DNA of 64,000 nt, taken from the NCBI RefSeq assembly GCF_019956415.1, contig NZ_JAHBDK010000075.1, positions 62,001 to 126,000 on the forward strand. Direction: 5' to 3'. Made by a program: the position numbers and the translations under genes. The notes beneath the pieces are model-generated. The model made no database searches, was not told where the DNA came from, and saw only the letters and a program-made list of their open reading frames with translations. Below, piece after piece: positions 1 to 8,392 of this stretch. Every line of letters begins with the position of its first letter. Position 1 is the stretch's first letter. The DNA comes from Pseudomonas sp. GL-B-19 (GTDB lineage Bacteria > Pseudomonadota > Gammaproteobacteria > Pseudomonadales > Pseudomonadaceae).

Positions 1-2805
1 GGCTTTTTTGTGGTCCTGTAAACGACTGACCAAGGTCTGGTCCGCCGGGCTCAGTTCGTTTTGATGCTGCTTGAGCAACTTCAGTGCGTGCTCCAGCTGC
101 GCCGCCACGTCCTTGGCCGAGGCCTGCGCCTCTTTCTGAGTGGTGACTTGCGAGGTGAAGTCCGGGGACTTGGTCGGAGCGGCCAGTACCTGGTGCATTT
201 CCCCCAGACGCTGGCCGAGCATGCCGGCAAAATCCTTCAACTCACCGAGTGCGTTGTAGTGCTGTTCCTGCTCGGACATGGCATCGGCCAACTCGTCTCG
301 CAGCGCGCGTTCGAGGTTGTTCTGGGTCCATTCCCAGGCATCGCCCTGATTGCTCAAATAGCCCTGAGCGATCATCAACAAGGTGTCCTCGCCTTGCTCG
401 TCGCGGCGAACCACCGAGCCCAGCAGCGGCGAAATATTGCGGAACCCGGCGCGGGTCAGGTACGCGCTCATTTCCAGTTCCGGGTGCACGCCCGAGGCGA
501 GTTTGCGGATCAGTTTGAGCACCAGGCTGTTGCCGATCACCACCGAACTGTTGGATTGCTCGGCGGACAGATAACGCACCGGTGACTCCTGCGTCAGCCC
601 CAGTTTCGCCAGTTCTGCCGTGGGCTCGAAACGGATGTCGCCCGCGCTCGATGGCAGCACGGTGTCGTTCTGCATGCCTTGCAACACGGCATGAATAAAA
701 GGTTCGAGGCTGAAGGCATCGGTGATCAAACCCACCTGACGTCCACGGCGCACCCGCGACAAGGCCAATTGCTGTGGCAACGCGGCGCCGACCTGATCTT
801 CCGGAATAAAGCCGAATGGCAGCTGGTAGCGGTGAGTCTGGCCTGCGCTGGTGACTTCAATTTCGCTCAACAGCACCGGGTGCAGCGGATCGCCGAAGCG
901 CACGCCGTAGGCCAGGTTGACCTGCTCAATGGCCGCGTCCTTGCCGGCAAACCAGCGGCGATTCTGCAGCCAGGTCGGCAGAATGCCCTGCTCCAGCGTG
1001 CCACGGGACGGCGTTTCGAGCAGCTCTTCCATGCGGTGCTTCAACACCAGCGTGGTGAAGTCCGGCAGGCTTTGCGCCGGCTCCACATGCCAGCTCGGCA
1101 TCTGGTTTTCCGCCGCGAGCCCGAACCAATAGAAGCCGTAAGGCGCCAGGGTCAGGAGGAAATTCAACTGGCCAATCGGCGGGAAGGCGTTACCGCCGAG
1201 CATCTCCACCGGCACCATGCCGACGTACGCCGACAGGTCGAGTTCCGCCGCTTGTGCACTGCGCGAGACGTTGGCCACGCACAGGATGATTTCGTGTTTG
1301 CCATCGGCCCCGGTGAATTCACGGGTGTAGGCCAGAATTCGGCGGTTGCTCGGCGAAAGCATTTTCAGCGTTCCTCGACCGAACGCCTTGGACTGTTTGC
1401 GCACGGCAAGCATGCGCCGGGTCCAGTTGAGCAGCGAATGCGGATCGCCGGCCTGGGTTTCGACGTTGACCGACAGGTAGCCGTATTGCGGGTCCATGAT
1501 CGGTGGCAGCACCAGGCTGGCCGGATCAGCGCGGGAAAAGCCACCGTTGCGGTCAATCGACCACTGCATCGGCGTGCGCACACCATCGCGGTCACCGAGG
1601 TAGATGTTGTCGCCCATGCCGATTTCATCGCCGTAGTACAGCGTCGGCGTGCCGGGCATCGACAGCAGCAAGCTGTTGAGCAGCTCCACGCGACGCCGAT
1701 CACGCTCCACCAAGGGCGCCAGTCGGCGGCGAATCCCCAGGTTGATCCGCGCCCGACGGTCGGCCGCGTAGTAATTCCACAGGTAGTCGCGCTCTTTGTC
1801 GGTGACCATTTCCAGGGTCAGTTCATCGTGATTGCGCAGGAAAATCGCCCACTGACAATTGGCCGGGATCTCCGGGGTCTGACGCAGGATGTCGGTGATC
1901 GGGAAGCGATCCTCCTGGGCCAGCGCCATGTACATGCGCGGCATCAACGGAAAGTGAAAGGCCATGTGGCACTCGTCGCCGTTCAAGCCCTTTTTGTCGG
2001 TGTCACCAAAGTACAGTTGCGTGTCTTCCGGCCATTGATTGGCCTCGGCCAGCAGCATGCGGTCCGGGTAATTGGCGTCGATCTCGGCGCGGATCTGCTT
2101 GAGGACGTCATGGGTCTCGGGGAGGTTTTCGTTGTTGGTGCCGTCACGTTCGATCAGGTACGGGATGGCGTCCAGCCGCAAACCGTCGATGCCCATGTCG
2201 AGCCAGTAGCGCATGACCGAGAGCACGGCTTTCATGACCTGCGGGTTATCGAAGTTCAGGTCGGGCTGGTGGGAGTAGAAACGGTGCCAGAAGTATTGGC
2301 CGGCCACCGGGTCCCAGGTCCAGTTGGATTTTTCGGTGTCGAGAAAGATGATGCGCGTGCCGTCGTACTTCTGATCGTCATCGGACCAGACGTAGAAGTC
2401 CCGCGCCGCCGAGCCGGGCTTGGCTTTGCGCGCACGCTGGAACCAGGCGTGCTGGTCCGAAGTGTGATTGATGACCAGCTCGGTAATCACCCGCAGGCCA
2501 CGCTTGTGCGCCTCGGCAATGAAGCGCTTGGCGTCGGCCATCGTGCCGTAATCGGCGTGCACGCCACGGTACTCGGCGATGTCGTAGCCATCGTCACGGC
2601 GTGGCGAGGGGTAGAACGGCAACAGCCAGATGGTATTCACGCCGAGGTCGGCGATGTAATCGAGCTTGGCGATCAGGCCGGGAAAGTCGCCGATTCCGTC
2701 GTTGTTGGAGTCGAAAAACGACTTGACGTGAACCTGGTAGATCACTGCGTCCTTGTACCAGAGCGGGTCTTTGATGAAGGTGGCTGCTTTGGGTTTCTTC
2801 GCCAT
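1..2805 (-). CDS. treS: Trehalose synthase-maltokinase fusion (TreS-Mak), partial
   Basis: Interconverts trehalose and maltose, and the fused maltokinase domain phosphorylates maltose to maltose-1-phosphate for GlgE; cytoplasmic. Read on the minus strand from ATG at 2803-2805 (MAKKPKAATFIKD), 935 codons are visible and the gene runs off the window edge. Residues 1 to about 550 are a GH13 domain: the expected nucleophile is D212 in GLRLDAIPYL, the acid/base E254 in LLAEANQWPED, and the third Asp lies in LRNHDELTL. From about residue 570 the chain matches the maltokinase N-terminal part (PTWLQNRRWFAGKD), with kinase-like sequence after it. Complete fusions of this family are about 1100 residues, so roughly the last 170 are missing. 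It lies 131 bp downstream of glgE; the gap is filled by a palindromic repeat. A glgB would be expected beyond the edge but is not visible. Confidence 0.95.
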   Translation of the reverse strand, partial: MAKKPKAATFIKDPLWYKDAVIYQVHVKSFFDSNNDGIGDFPGLIAKLDYIADLGVNTIWLLPFYPSPRRDDGYDIAEYRGVHADYGTMADAKRFIAEAHKRGLRVITELVINHTSDQHAWFQRARKAKPGSAARDFYVWSDDDQKYDGTRIIFLDTEKSNWTWDPVAGQYFWHRFYSHQPDLNFDNPQVMKAVLSVMRYWLDMGIDGLRLDAIPYLIERDGTNNENLPETHDVLKQIRAEIDANYPDRMLLAEANQWPEDTQLYFGDTDKKGLNGDECHMAFHFPLMPRMYMALAQEDRFPITDILRQTPEIPANCQWAIFLRNHDELTLEMVTDKERDYLWNYYAADRRARINLGIRRRLAPLVERDRRRVELLNSLLLSMPGTPTLYYGDEIGMGDNIYLGDRDGVRTPMQWSIDRNGGFSRADPASLVLPPIMDPQYGYLSVNVETQAGDPHSLLNWTRRMLAVRKQSKAFGRGTLKMLSPSNRRILAYTREFTGADGKHEIILCVANVSRSAQAAELDLSAYVGMVPVEMLGGNAFPPIGQLNFLLTLAPYGFYWFGLAAENQMPSWHVEPAQSLPDFTTLVLKHRMEELLETPSRGTLEQGILPTWLQNRRWFAGKDAAIEQVNLAYGVRFGDPLHPVLLSEIEVTSAGQTHRYQLPFGFIPEDQVGAALPQQLALSRVRRGRQVGLITDAFSLEPFIHAVLQGMQNDTVLPSSAGDIRFEPTAELAKLGLTQESPVRYLSAEQSNSSVVIGNSLVLKLIRKLASGVHPELEMSAYLTRAGFRNISPLLGSVVRRDEQGEDTLLMIAQGYLSNQGDAWEWTQNNLERALRDELADAMSEQEQHYNALGELKDFAGMLGQRLGEMHQVLAAPTKSPDFTSQVTTQKEAQASAKDVAAQLEHALKLLKQHQNELSPADQTLVSRLQDHKKA

Positions 2806-2822
2806 TTGAAACTCCTGTTGAT

Positions 2823-2933
2823 GATCGTTCCCACGCTCTGCGTGGGAATGCCTCTACGGACGCTCCGCGTTCGGCTCTGGAGGGGACGCGGAGCGTCCCG
2901 GGCTGCATTCCCACGCAGAGCGTGGGGACGATC
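2823..2933. repeat. Nested palindromic repeat between glgE and treS
   Basis: Two 29-bp arms (2823-2851 and 2905-2933) are inverted copies with one mismatch. Each arm contains its own perfect small hairpin (CCCACGC TCT GCGTGGG). A further inverted pair, GGACGCTCCGCGT and ACGCGGAGCGTCC, lies between them. It almost fills the gap between two genes of one operon, so it could act as a transcript-stabilising or attenuating structure; that is inference. Confidence 0.85.
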
Positions 2934-2936
2934 GTG

Positions 2937-4931
2937 TTAAACAGTAATCCGCCAAATGCCGAACGGTTGATACGCCGGGTCAATTCGCATGAACTGGTAC
3001 TTGCCATGCCAGGTCCAGCGGTGGCCGTTCATCAAGTCTTCGCCCTGGGTGCTGGCGTCGTCGGGCAAGCCCATTTCCCATAACGGCAATTCGAAATTAG
3101 CTTCCTGGACGTTATGCGGATCGAGACTAACGGCCACCAGAATAAAGTTGCTGCCGTCGGCGCTGCGTTTGCCGAAATACAGAATGTTGTCGTTCCACGC
3201 GTTGTAAACCTTCAGCCCCAAATGCGTGTGCAGGGCCGGGTTCTGCCGGCGGATCCGATTGAGCTGCGCGATCTCGGCAATGATGTTGCCCGGCGCGTTG
3301 AAATCCCGTGGGCGAATCTCGTACTTCTCGGAGTCGAGGTATTCCTCTTTGCCCGGTATCGGCGCCGACTCACAGAGTTCAAAGCCCGAGTACATACCCC
3401 ACAGGCCAGAGCCCATGGTCGCCAGCGCCGCACGGATCAGAAAGCCCGCGCGCCCGGACTCATGCAGAAAGAACGGGTTGATGTCCGGCGTATTGACGAA
3501 GAAGTTCGGCCGGTAGCATTCACGCCACGGCGATTCATTGAGCTCGGTGAAATACGTCGCCAGCTCATGCTTGGTGTTACGCCAGGTGAAATAGGTGTAG
3601 CTCTGCGAATAACCGACCTTGCCCAGACGCGCCATCATCGCTGGCGTGGTAAAGGCTTCGGCGAGGAAGATCACCTCCGGATACAGGGCGCGCACATCGG
3701 CAATCAGCCACTGCCAGAACGGCAGCGGTTTGGTGTGCGGGTTGTCGACGCGAAAGATCTTCACGCCCTCTTCGACCCAACCGACCACGATGTCGCGCAG
3801 TTCGACCCACAGGCTCGGAATGGCCTCGGTGGCGTAGAAGTCGACGTTGACGATGTCCTGGTATTTTTTCGGCGGGTTCTCGGCGTATTTGATCGTGCCG
3901 TCCGGGCGCCAGTTGAACCAGCCCGGGTGCTGTTGCAGCCATGGGTGGTCCTGGGAACACTGAATGGCAAAATCGAGGGCGATTTCAATCCCGTAGTCCG
4001 CCGCCGTGGCGACCAGGCGGCGAAAGTCTTCGCGGGTGCCGAGTTGCGAGTGAATCGCCTCATGCCCGCCCTCTTCGCTGCCGATCGCATAGGGGCTACC
4101 GTGATCTTCGGGACCGGCGGTCAGGGAATTGTTCGGACCTTTGCGGAAACTTCGGCCGATCGGATGGATCGGCGGAAAATACAGGACGTCGAACCCCATG
4201 TCCTGAATCATCGGCAACCGCTCATGCACATCATTGAACGTGCCATGACGGGCCGGATCATCAGTGATCGAGCGCGGAAACAGTTCATACCAACTGGCGA
4301 ACTGCGCCAGCTCCCGCTCAACATCCAGCGGGTACTCCGGGCTCAGGCTCACATACGCGTGATGATTCACCTGCGCCATCAGCTCGGCGCTACGTTGGTG
4401 CAGAAACAGTGCCACCTGCTCGTTTTCGAGCAAACCGGACAACTCATGGTGCAGCGCCGTCAGTTGTTCACTCAACGCCCCTTCGCTGCGCTCAGCCGCC
4501 TGCTGGACCTGAGTGCGTCCTTCCTGCAATTCCAGACTGACGGGGATACGCGCGGCGTGCTTCTTCTCCAGTTCATAACAGAAGCTGGCGAACTGATCGA
4601 TCCAGGCTTCGATACAGAACAGATAGCGACCCTGACGCTCGACACGGAACTGGCCTTGCCAGCCGTTATTGCCCACGTCCGCCATGACTTCGCTTTGCCA
4701 GATGTCATCGCCCTCGGCCCGCCAGCGCACCCGCACGGCCAGTTTGTCGTGACCGTCCGCAAACACTTTGCTGGTCACCACCACGTCCTGGCCCACGACG
4801 GATTTGACGGCGAACTGACCGCCATCAAGGGTCGGCTGGGTGTTTTCAATCGCGATTCGCGGCAGTAATAAAGCCTGCGACAGCGGCATGTGAGGGTTGT
4901 AATTGAGCTCTGTCGGTTTTTCAGCAGTCAT
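2937..4931 (-). CDS. glgE: Alpha-1,4-glucan:maltose-1-phosphate maltosyltransferase GlgE
   Basis: Transfers maltose from maltose-1-phosphate to the non-reducing end of alpha-1,4-glucans; cytoplasmic. The product is 664 residues, normal for the family. An N-terminal beta-sandwich domain precedes a GH13 barrel. The nucleophile is D396 in FRVDNPHTKP and the acid/base is E425 in IFLAEAFTTP, almost the numbering known for Streptomyces GlgE (D394, E423). I chose ATG at 4929-4931 because AAAGGAGA lies just upstream; an open frame extends to 4994 but lacks a ribosome site. It is read in the same direction as treS-mak, which makes its substrate, so the two form a trehalose-to-glucan route. Confidence 0.96.
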   Translation of the reverse strand: MTAEKPTELNYNPHMPLSQALLLPRIAIENTQPTLDGGQFAVKSVVGQDVVVTSKVFADGHDKLAVRVRWRAEGDDIWQSEVMADVGNNGWQGQFRVERQGRYLFCIEAWIDQFASFCYELEKKHAARIPVSLELQEGRTQVQQAAERSEGALSEQLTALHHELSGLLENEQVALFLHQRSAELMAQVNHHAYVSLSPEYPLDVERELAQFASWYELFPRSITDDPARHGTFNDVHERLPMIQDMGFDVLYFPPIHPIGRSFRKGPNNSLTAGPEDHGSPYAIGSEEGGHEAIHSQLGTREDFRRLVATAADYGIEIALDFAIQCSQDHPWLQQHPGWFNWRPDGTIKYAENPPKKYQDIVNVDFYATEAIPSLWVELRDIVVGWVEEGVKIFRVDNPHTKPLPFWQWLIADVRALYPEVIFLAEAFTTPAMMARLGKVGYSQSYTYFTWRNTKHELATYFTELNESPWRECYRPNFFVNTPDINPFFLHESGRAGFLIRAALATMGSGLWGMYSGFELCESAPIPGKEEYLDSEKYEIRPRDFNAPGNIIAEIAQLNRIRRQNPALHTHLGLKVYNAWNDNILYFGKRSADGSNFILVAVSLDPHNVQEANFELPLWEMGLPDDASTQGEDLMNGHRWTWHGKYQFMRIDPAYQPFGIWRITV

Positions 4932-5127
4932 CGAGCATCTCTCCTTTACGCCCCATGGACGCTCTTGTACCGGGTGTTCCCTGAATAGATTCACTTAGGT
5001 TGGGAACCACCGGGCGGGCTAAAAGTTCAGAGGGAATTGCCCAAGCGGTCGCGGGGAATCAATTCACGCTCAGGGAGGTCAATTCACTTAAGCACGACTT
5101 ACGCCATGTGCCACTGGAGGCTTGATA

Positions 5128-5295
5128 ATGAGTATTCCAATCCCTGCCGAAACGCCTGATCCGAACATCGACAGCCCGGTCATTCCACCGACCGAGCCGG
5201 AACCCGTGCCCGAAGAAGACCCGCCGGGAACCACTCCGCCAGCACGGGAAGATCCATCCACTACGATGCCGCCGATCATTGTGAATCCGGAATGA
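5128..5295 (+). CDS. Small proline-rich acidic hypothetical protein (55 aa)
   Basis: An ORF of 55 codons begins MSIPIPAETPDPNIDSP and is about one third proline, with many Glu/Asp and no Cys, Trp or membrane segment. It has a strong ribosome site (GGAGG at 5116-5120, 7 nt before the ATG), the main argument that it is translated. Such a composition suggests an intrinsically disordered protein. I do not recognise a function. It lies divergently from glgE with about 195 bp between the starts. Confidence 0.65.
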   Translation: MSIPIPAETPDPNIDSPVIPPTEPEPVPEEDPPGTTPPAREDPSTTMPPIIVNPE

Positions 5296-5778
5296 CTACA
5301 GTTGATCGCTCCCATCCTTTGTGCGGAAGCTCTCAAAAAAAACGAAAGACTATTCCTAAAAATGCGTAGTACCGGTCCTTAAGTGGCGTTCTGTCCCCTC
5401 CGACACTTTACGAGACCACCGCGCGTACTTTACAAAACCACCACATCGTCAGCTTTGAGTGTGGTCAGCCATGAAAACAATATTTTTCCGCATCAACGGT
5501 TTCACAGAAAGTCCGAACGCAAAGAGAAAAGCGTTCAACCGTGAACAAATGACCGGCGGCTGGCCTCACTTTGAAAATATTCAATTACGAAATTCTTCAT
5601 TTCCATACCAAACACGTGCTTCCCGAACAATCCATCAAAAGCTCGATCCTCAAGGATCTGGAGAATCATCTGCTTCATAGTGAGTACGACTACAGCCAAC
5701 ATGAGCTCTCAGAAACGAAGAGCAAAAAGCACGGCTTAGACTGTCGAACAACCTGCACACATGATGTAAATCCCTGAT
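5296..5778 (+). other. Gene-poor stretch with a possible frameshifted small gene
   Basis: No confident gene. The stretch is visibly richer in A/T than its surroundings. Two overlapping plus-strand frames are open: 5471-5680 (ATG, MKTIFFRINGFTESPNAK) and 5571-5777 (TTG, reading LKIFNYEILHFHTKHV). The second has a more protein-like composition but neither has a ribosome site. If joined by a frameshift near 5571 they would give one protein of about 100 residues, so a decayed or foreign small gene is possible. Random open frames in AT-rich DNA are the alternative. Confidence 0.25.
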
Positions 5779-6279
5779 TTAAGGGGCGTGATCTTTGTCG
5801 ATCAGTCGCACGATCCTCGGCATCACACTGAAAATCGCTAACGCCAGCAGCGTACTGAACACCGCCGTTGCCTCCCGCCCCAGCCCGGCCGACACGCCGA
5901 TGGCGGCGGTCATCCACAACCCGGCGGCGGTGGTCAGGCCTTTGACGTGGCCCTCATCGCCCTCGGTGTTTTTAAGAATAGTCCCGGCGCCGAGAAAACC
6001 GATCCCGGCGATAACACCCTGCACCACCCGGCTCATCGCGTCGGCTTGCGCACCGGACATTTGCGGCACCAGCACAAACAGCGCTGCCCCCAGCGCCACC
6101 AGCATGTGAGTGCGGACTCCGGCGGCCTTGCCCTTGTGCTCTCGCTCGAAACCGAGGATGCCGCCCAACACGGCTGCCATCAGCAGGCGCACGGTGATGC
6201 GCGTCAATTGGGACGCATCACCGATATCGGCGAACTCCGCTTGCAGCGTCACCCAAACCTCATGCCACCAGGCGTTCAT
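5779..6279 (-). CDS. MgtC/SapB family membrane protein
   Basis: Inner-membrane protein of 166 residues with the MgtC N-terminal domain: about five hydrophobic segments, the conserved LGFEREHKGKAAGVRTHMLV stretch and the GIGFLGAGTIL signature. MgtC proteins aid growth at low magnesium and in hosts, in part by modulating ATP synthase. This copy lacks the soluble C-terminal domain of Salmonella MgtC and is nearer the short SapB/YhiD form. The start at 6277-6279 (MNAWWHEV) follows AAGGA; a longer open frame to 6339 has no ribosome site. It is divergent from the DUF3203 gene. Confidence 0.9.
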   Translation of the reverse strand: MNAWWHEVWVTLQAEFADIGDASQLTRITVRLLMAAVLGGILGFEREHKGKAAGVRTHMLVALGAALFVLVPQMSGAQADAMSRVVQGVIAGIGFLGAGTILKNTEGDEGHVKGLTTAAGLWMTAAIGVSAGLGREATAVFSTLLALAIFSVMPRIVRLIDKDHAP

Positions 6280-6400
6280 GCTGTTGTCCTTGTGCGCGTT
6301 GTTAAAGGATGGACCGCGCCGACCATTAATCGGTTGCACCGAACGATGGCCATTGAGTGCGTCCTAACGCTTACGTATTCGCAGAAAACAGGACCTCGCC

Positions 6401-6634
6401 ATGAGCGTGCGCATCGAAAATGAGACCTGCTTCTTCACCACCGAAAACGGCGAAGAAATTCGCCTGTGCCCTGACGTCACTATCATCACTGACTCGGAAA
6501 AAGCCATGTCAGCGGTGGACCTCGACGGCCAACGTATCTACATCACCGAAGCAGAAGCCGACGCATTGACCGTAGCAGGCGCAGTCGACGGTCGCCGGCA
6601 TTTGAAGGCCACGGACAGTGATTCGGTGATTTGA
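6401..6634 (+). CDS. DUF3203 family protein
   Basis: A 77-residue soluble protein (MSVRIENETCFFTTENG) with the look of DUF3203, a small family known mainly from Pseudomonas and without a known function. The central part, ITDSEKAMSAVDLDGQRIYI, and the following TEAEADALTVAGA are the parts I recognise. AGGA lies about 7 nt before the ATG. A rho-independent terminator follows at 6719-6748. The family assignment is from memory of the sequence pattern. Confidence 0.75.
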   Translation: MSVRIENETCFFTTENGEEIRLCPDVTIITDSEKAMSAVDLDGQRIYITEAEADALTVAGAVDGRRHLKATDSDSVI

Positions 6635-6718
6635 CTGACGCTGATCAACAAGACCTGCACAGGCGTGATATAGGCGTTTGCGTCCCGCCGGCGCAGCTGC
6701 TTCAAGTTGTCGCAGGCA

Positions 6719-6748
6719 GCGGATCAGCGCTCATCTGATCCGCTTTTT
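6719..6748 (+). terminator. Rho-independent terminator after the DUF3203 gene
   Basis: GCGGATCAG (6719-6727) and CTGATCCGC (6735-6743) form a perfect 9-bp stem with a 7-nt loop, followed by TTTTTA. Its right arm doubles as the first block of the element shared with ccoN (6733-6769), so termination and promoter control may overlap. Confidence 0.8.
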
Positions 6749-6769
6749 ATTGCAATACCTGAGTCTGTT
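6733..6769 (+). promoter_or_regulatory. Two-block element upstream of ccoG, shared with ccoN
   Basis: ATCTGATCCGC (6733-6743), then 14 nt, then CCTGAGTCTGTT (6758-6769). The same two blocks with the same 14-nt gap occur upstream of ccoN at 45814-45850, and the distance to the start codon is similar (60 against 56 nt). The blocks contain CTGATCC and CTGAGTC as a direct repeat 24 bp apart, and MocR-type regulators typically bind spaced direct repeats. I infer an operator for the MocR/MpaR-like protein encoded at 8393. The ccoG copy also runs into a 6-bp inverted repeat (TCTGTT/AACAGA, 6764-6780) that the ccoN copy lacks. Confidence 0.65.
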
Positions 6770-6829
6770 ATGCAAACAGATCGACGCTCATAGTGCGCTG
6801 GCCTGATGGAGGCTGATGAGCGACAGACC

Positions 6830-8260
6830 ATGAGCGATAGAATCCCCGTCCGATTAGTTGAAAGCACGCCTGCGGTACAGACATTTGAGCCTTCGCGACC
6901 GAAGATGAAGGCCAAGTCCAGCGACAACCTGATCCACACCCGCAGCTTCACCGGCCTGTTCCGCACCTTGCGGCTGAGCGGTGCGGGTTTTCTGTTTTTG
7001 CTGTTCTTCGGCACCGTGTGGCTGAACTGGGGCGACCGCCAGGCGGTGCTCTGGGACCTTTCCGAAAGTAAATTCCACATCTTTGGCGCGACCTTCTGGC
7101 CGCAGGATTTCATCCTGCTTTCGGCGCTGTTGATCATCGCTGCGTTCGGCCTGTTTGCGATCACTGTGTTCGCCGGCCGGGTCTGGTGCGGTTACACCTG
7201 CCCGCAGAGTTCCTGGACCTGGATCTTCATGTGGTGCGAGAAAATCACCGAAGGCGAGCGTAACCAGCGCATCAAGCTGCAAGCCGCGCCGTGGGGCTTG
7301 AACAAACTGCTGCGGCGTTCGGCCAAGCACACGCTGTGGCTGGCGATCAGCCTGCTCACCGGCCTGACCTTTGTCGGCTACTTCACGCCGATCCGGCCGC
7401 TGGCCGAAGAGTTGCTGACCTGGCAAATGGGCGGTGTCAGTCTGTTTTGGGTGCTGTTCTTTACCGGCGCCACGTACATCAACGCCGGCTGGCTGCGTGA
7501 AGCGGTGTGCATGCACATGTGCCCCTATGCGCGGTTTCAAAGCGTGATGTTCGACAAAGACACCCTGACCATTTCCTATGACGCGGCCCGTGGCGAGAAC
7601 CGAGGCGCGCGTAAACGCGAAGTGAAACCGGCCGAAGTCGGCCTGGGCGATTGCATCGACTGTCAGCTGTGCGTGCAGGTCTGCCCGACCGGCATCGACA
7701 TCCGCGACGGTTTGCAGATGGAATGCATCGGTTGCGCCGCGTGCATCGACGCCTGTGACTCGATCATGGACAAAATGGCCTATGCCCGCGGGCTGATCAG
7801 CTACACCTCGGAGCATCAATTGCAGGGTGGCAAGACTCGCCTGCTGCGACCACGGCTTATGGGTTATACGGCAGTGCTGTTGGTGATGATCGGCGCCCTC
7901 GCCCTCGCACTGGTGGAACGGCCAATGGTGTCGCTGGACGTCAGCAAGGACCGTGGCCTGTTCCGCGAAAACAGCCAGGGCCAGATCGAAAACATCTACA
8001 GCCTCAAAATCATCAACAAAACCCAGCTGCGCCAGGACTATCGTTTGAGTCTGGTGGAGGGCGACGGCTTCCAGTTGCAAGGCAAGACGCAGCTGAGCCT
8101 GGCGCCCGGCGAGATTGTCGATGTGCCGGTGTCAGTGGCGATGACCACGGAACGGCCGAGCAGCGGCTCGCAGACGATCACGTTCAAGATTGTCGACAGC
8201 GATGAGCCGGACATCTACAGCGAGGCCAAGAGCCGGTTTGTTGCGCCGATGAACCGTTGA
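6830..8260 (+). CDS. ccoG: Cytochrome c oxidase accessory protein CcoG-like (second copy type)
   Basis: Membrane-bound iron-sulfur protein of the CcoG/RdxA family, which reduces copper for cbb3 oxidase assembly. At 476 residues it is of normal length. Several membrane segments carry the cysteine motifs WCGYTCP and CMHMCPY; a ferredoxin-like domain follows with two 4Fe-4S motifs (CIDCQLCVQVCP and CIGCAACIDAC), then a last membrane helix and the periplasmic Ig-like C-terminal domain. ATG at 6830 (MSDRIPVRLV) fits the family N-terminus and the conserved distance to the upstream element; an in-frame ATG at 6806 is possible. No ccoNOPQ or ccoHIS lies beside it. With the next gene it corresponds to PA4131-PA4132 of P. 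aeruginosa, whose partners lie here at 43-47 kb. Confidence 0.93.
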   Translation: MSDRIPVRLVESTPAVQTFEPSRPKMKAKSSDNLIHTRSFTGLFRTLRLSGAGFLFLLFFGTVWLNWGDRQAVLWDLSESKFHIFGATFWPQDFILLSALLIIAAFGLFAITVFAGRVWCGYTCPQSSWTWIFMWCEKITEGERNQRIKLQAAPWGLNKLLRRSAKHTLWLAISLLTGLTFVGYFTPIRPLAEELLTWQMGGVSLFWVLFFTGATYINAGWLREAVCMHMCPYARFQSVMFDKDTLTISYDAARGENRGARKREVKPAEVGLGDCIDCQLCVQVCPTGIDIRDGLQMECIGCAACIDACDSIMDKMAYARGLISYTSEHQLQGGKTRLLRPRLMGYTAVLLVMIGALALALVERPMVSLDVSKDRGLFRENSQGQIENIYSLKIINKTQLRQDYRLSLVEGDGFQLQGKTQLSLAPGEIVDVPVSVAMTTERPSSGSQTITFKIVDSDEPDIYSEAKSRFVAPMNR

Positions 8261-8284
8261 TCCCTTAGACTGCGGTGGCACCAT

Positions 8285-8347
8285 TCGCGAGTAGGCTCGC
8301 TCCCACAAGGACACCGCAATACCTATGGGAGTGAGCCTGCTCGCGAT
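8285..8347. repeat. REP pair (inverted)
   Basis: Two inverted REP units, GCGAGTAGGCTCGCTCCCAC on the left and GGGAGTGAGCCTGCTCGCGA on the right, separated by about 20 nt between ccoG and the MocR gene. Confidence 0.9.
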
Positions 8348-8392
8348 GAAGTCACCTCGATTTTTCTGACTGAAATCAAATCCAGGCACTCG

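Noticed and set aside
679..4868. Plus-strand open frames of 753 and 584 codons
   Set aside because: Antisense to the TreS-Mak and GlgE genes, whose catalytic residues and starts are clear.
6764..6780. TCTGTT-ATGCA-AACAGA inverted repeat as the main ccoG operator
   Set aside because: It is perfect but absent from the ccoN copy, whereas the two-block element is present in both.
6854..8080. 408-codon minus-strand open frame
   Set aside because: Antisense to ccoG; the plus strand has all the expected cysteine motifs.
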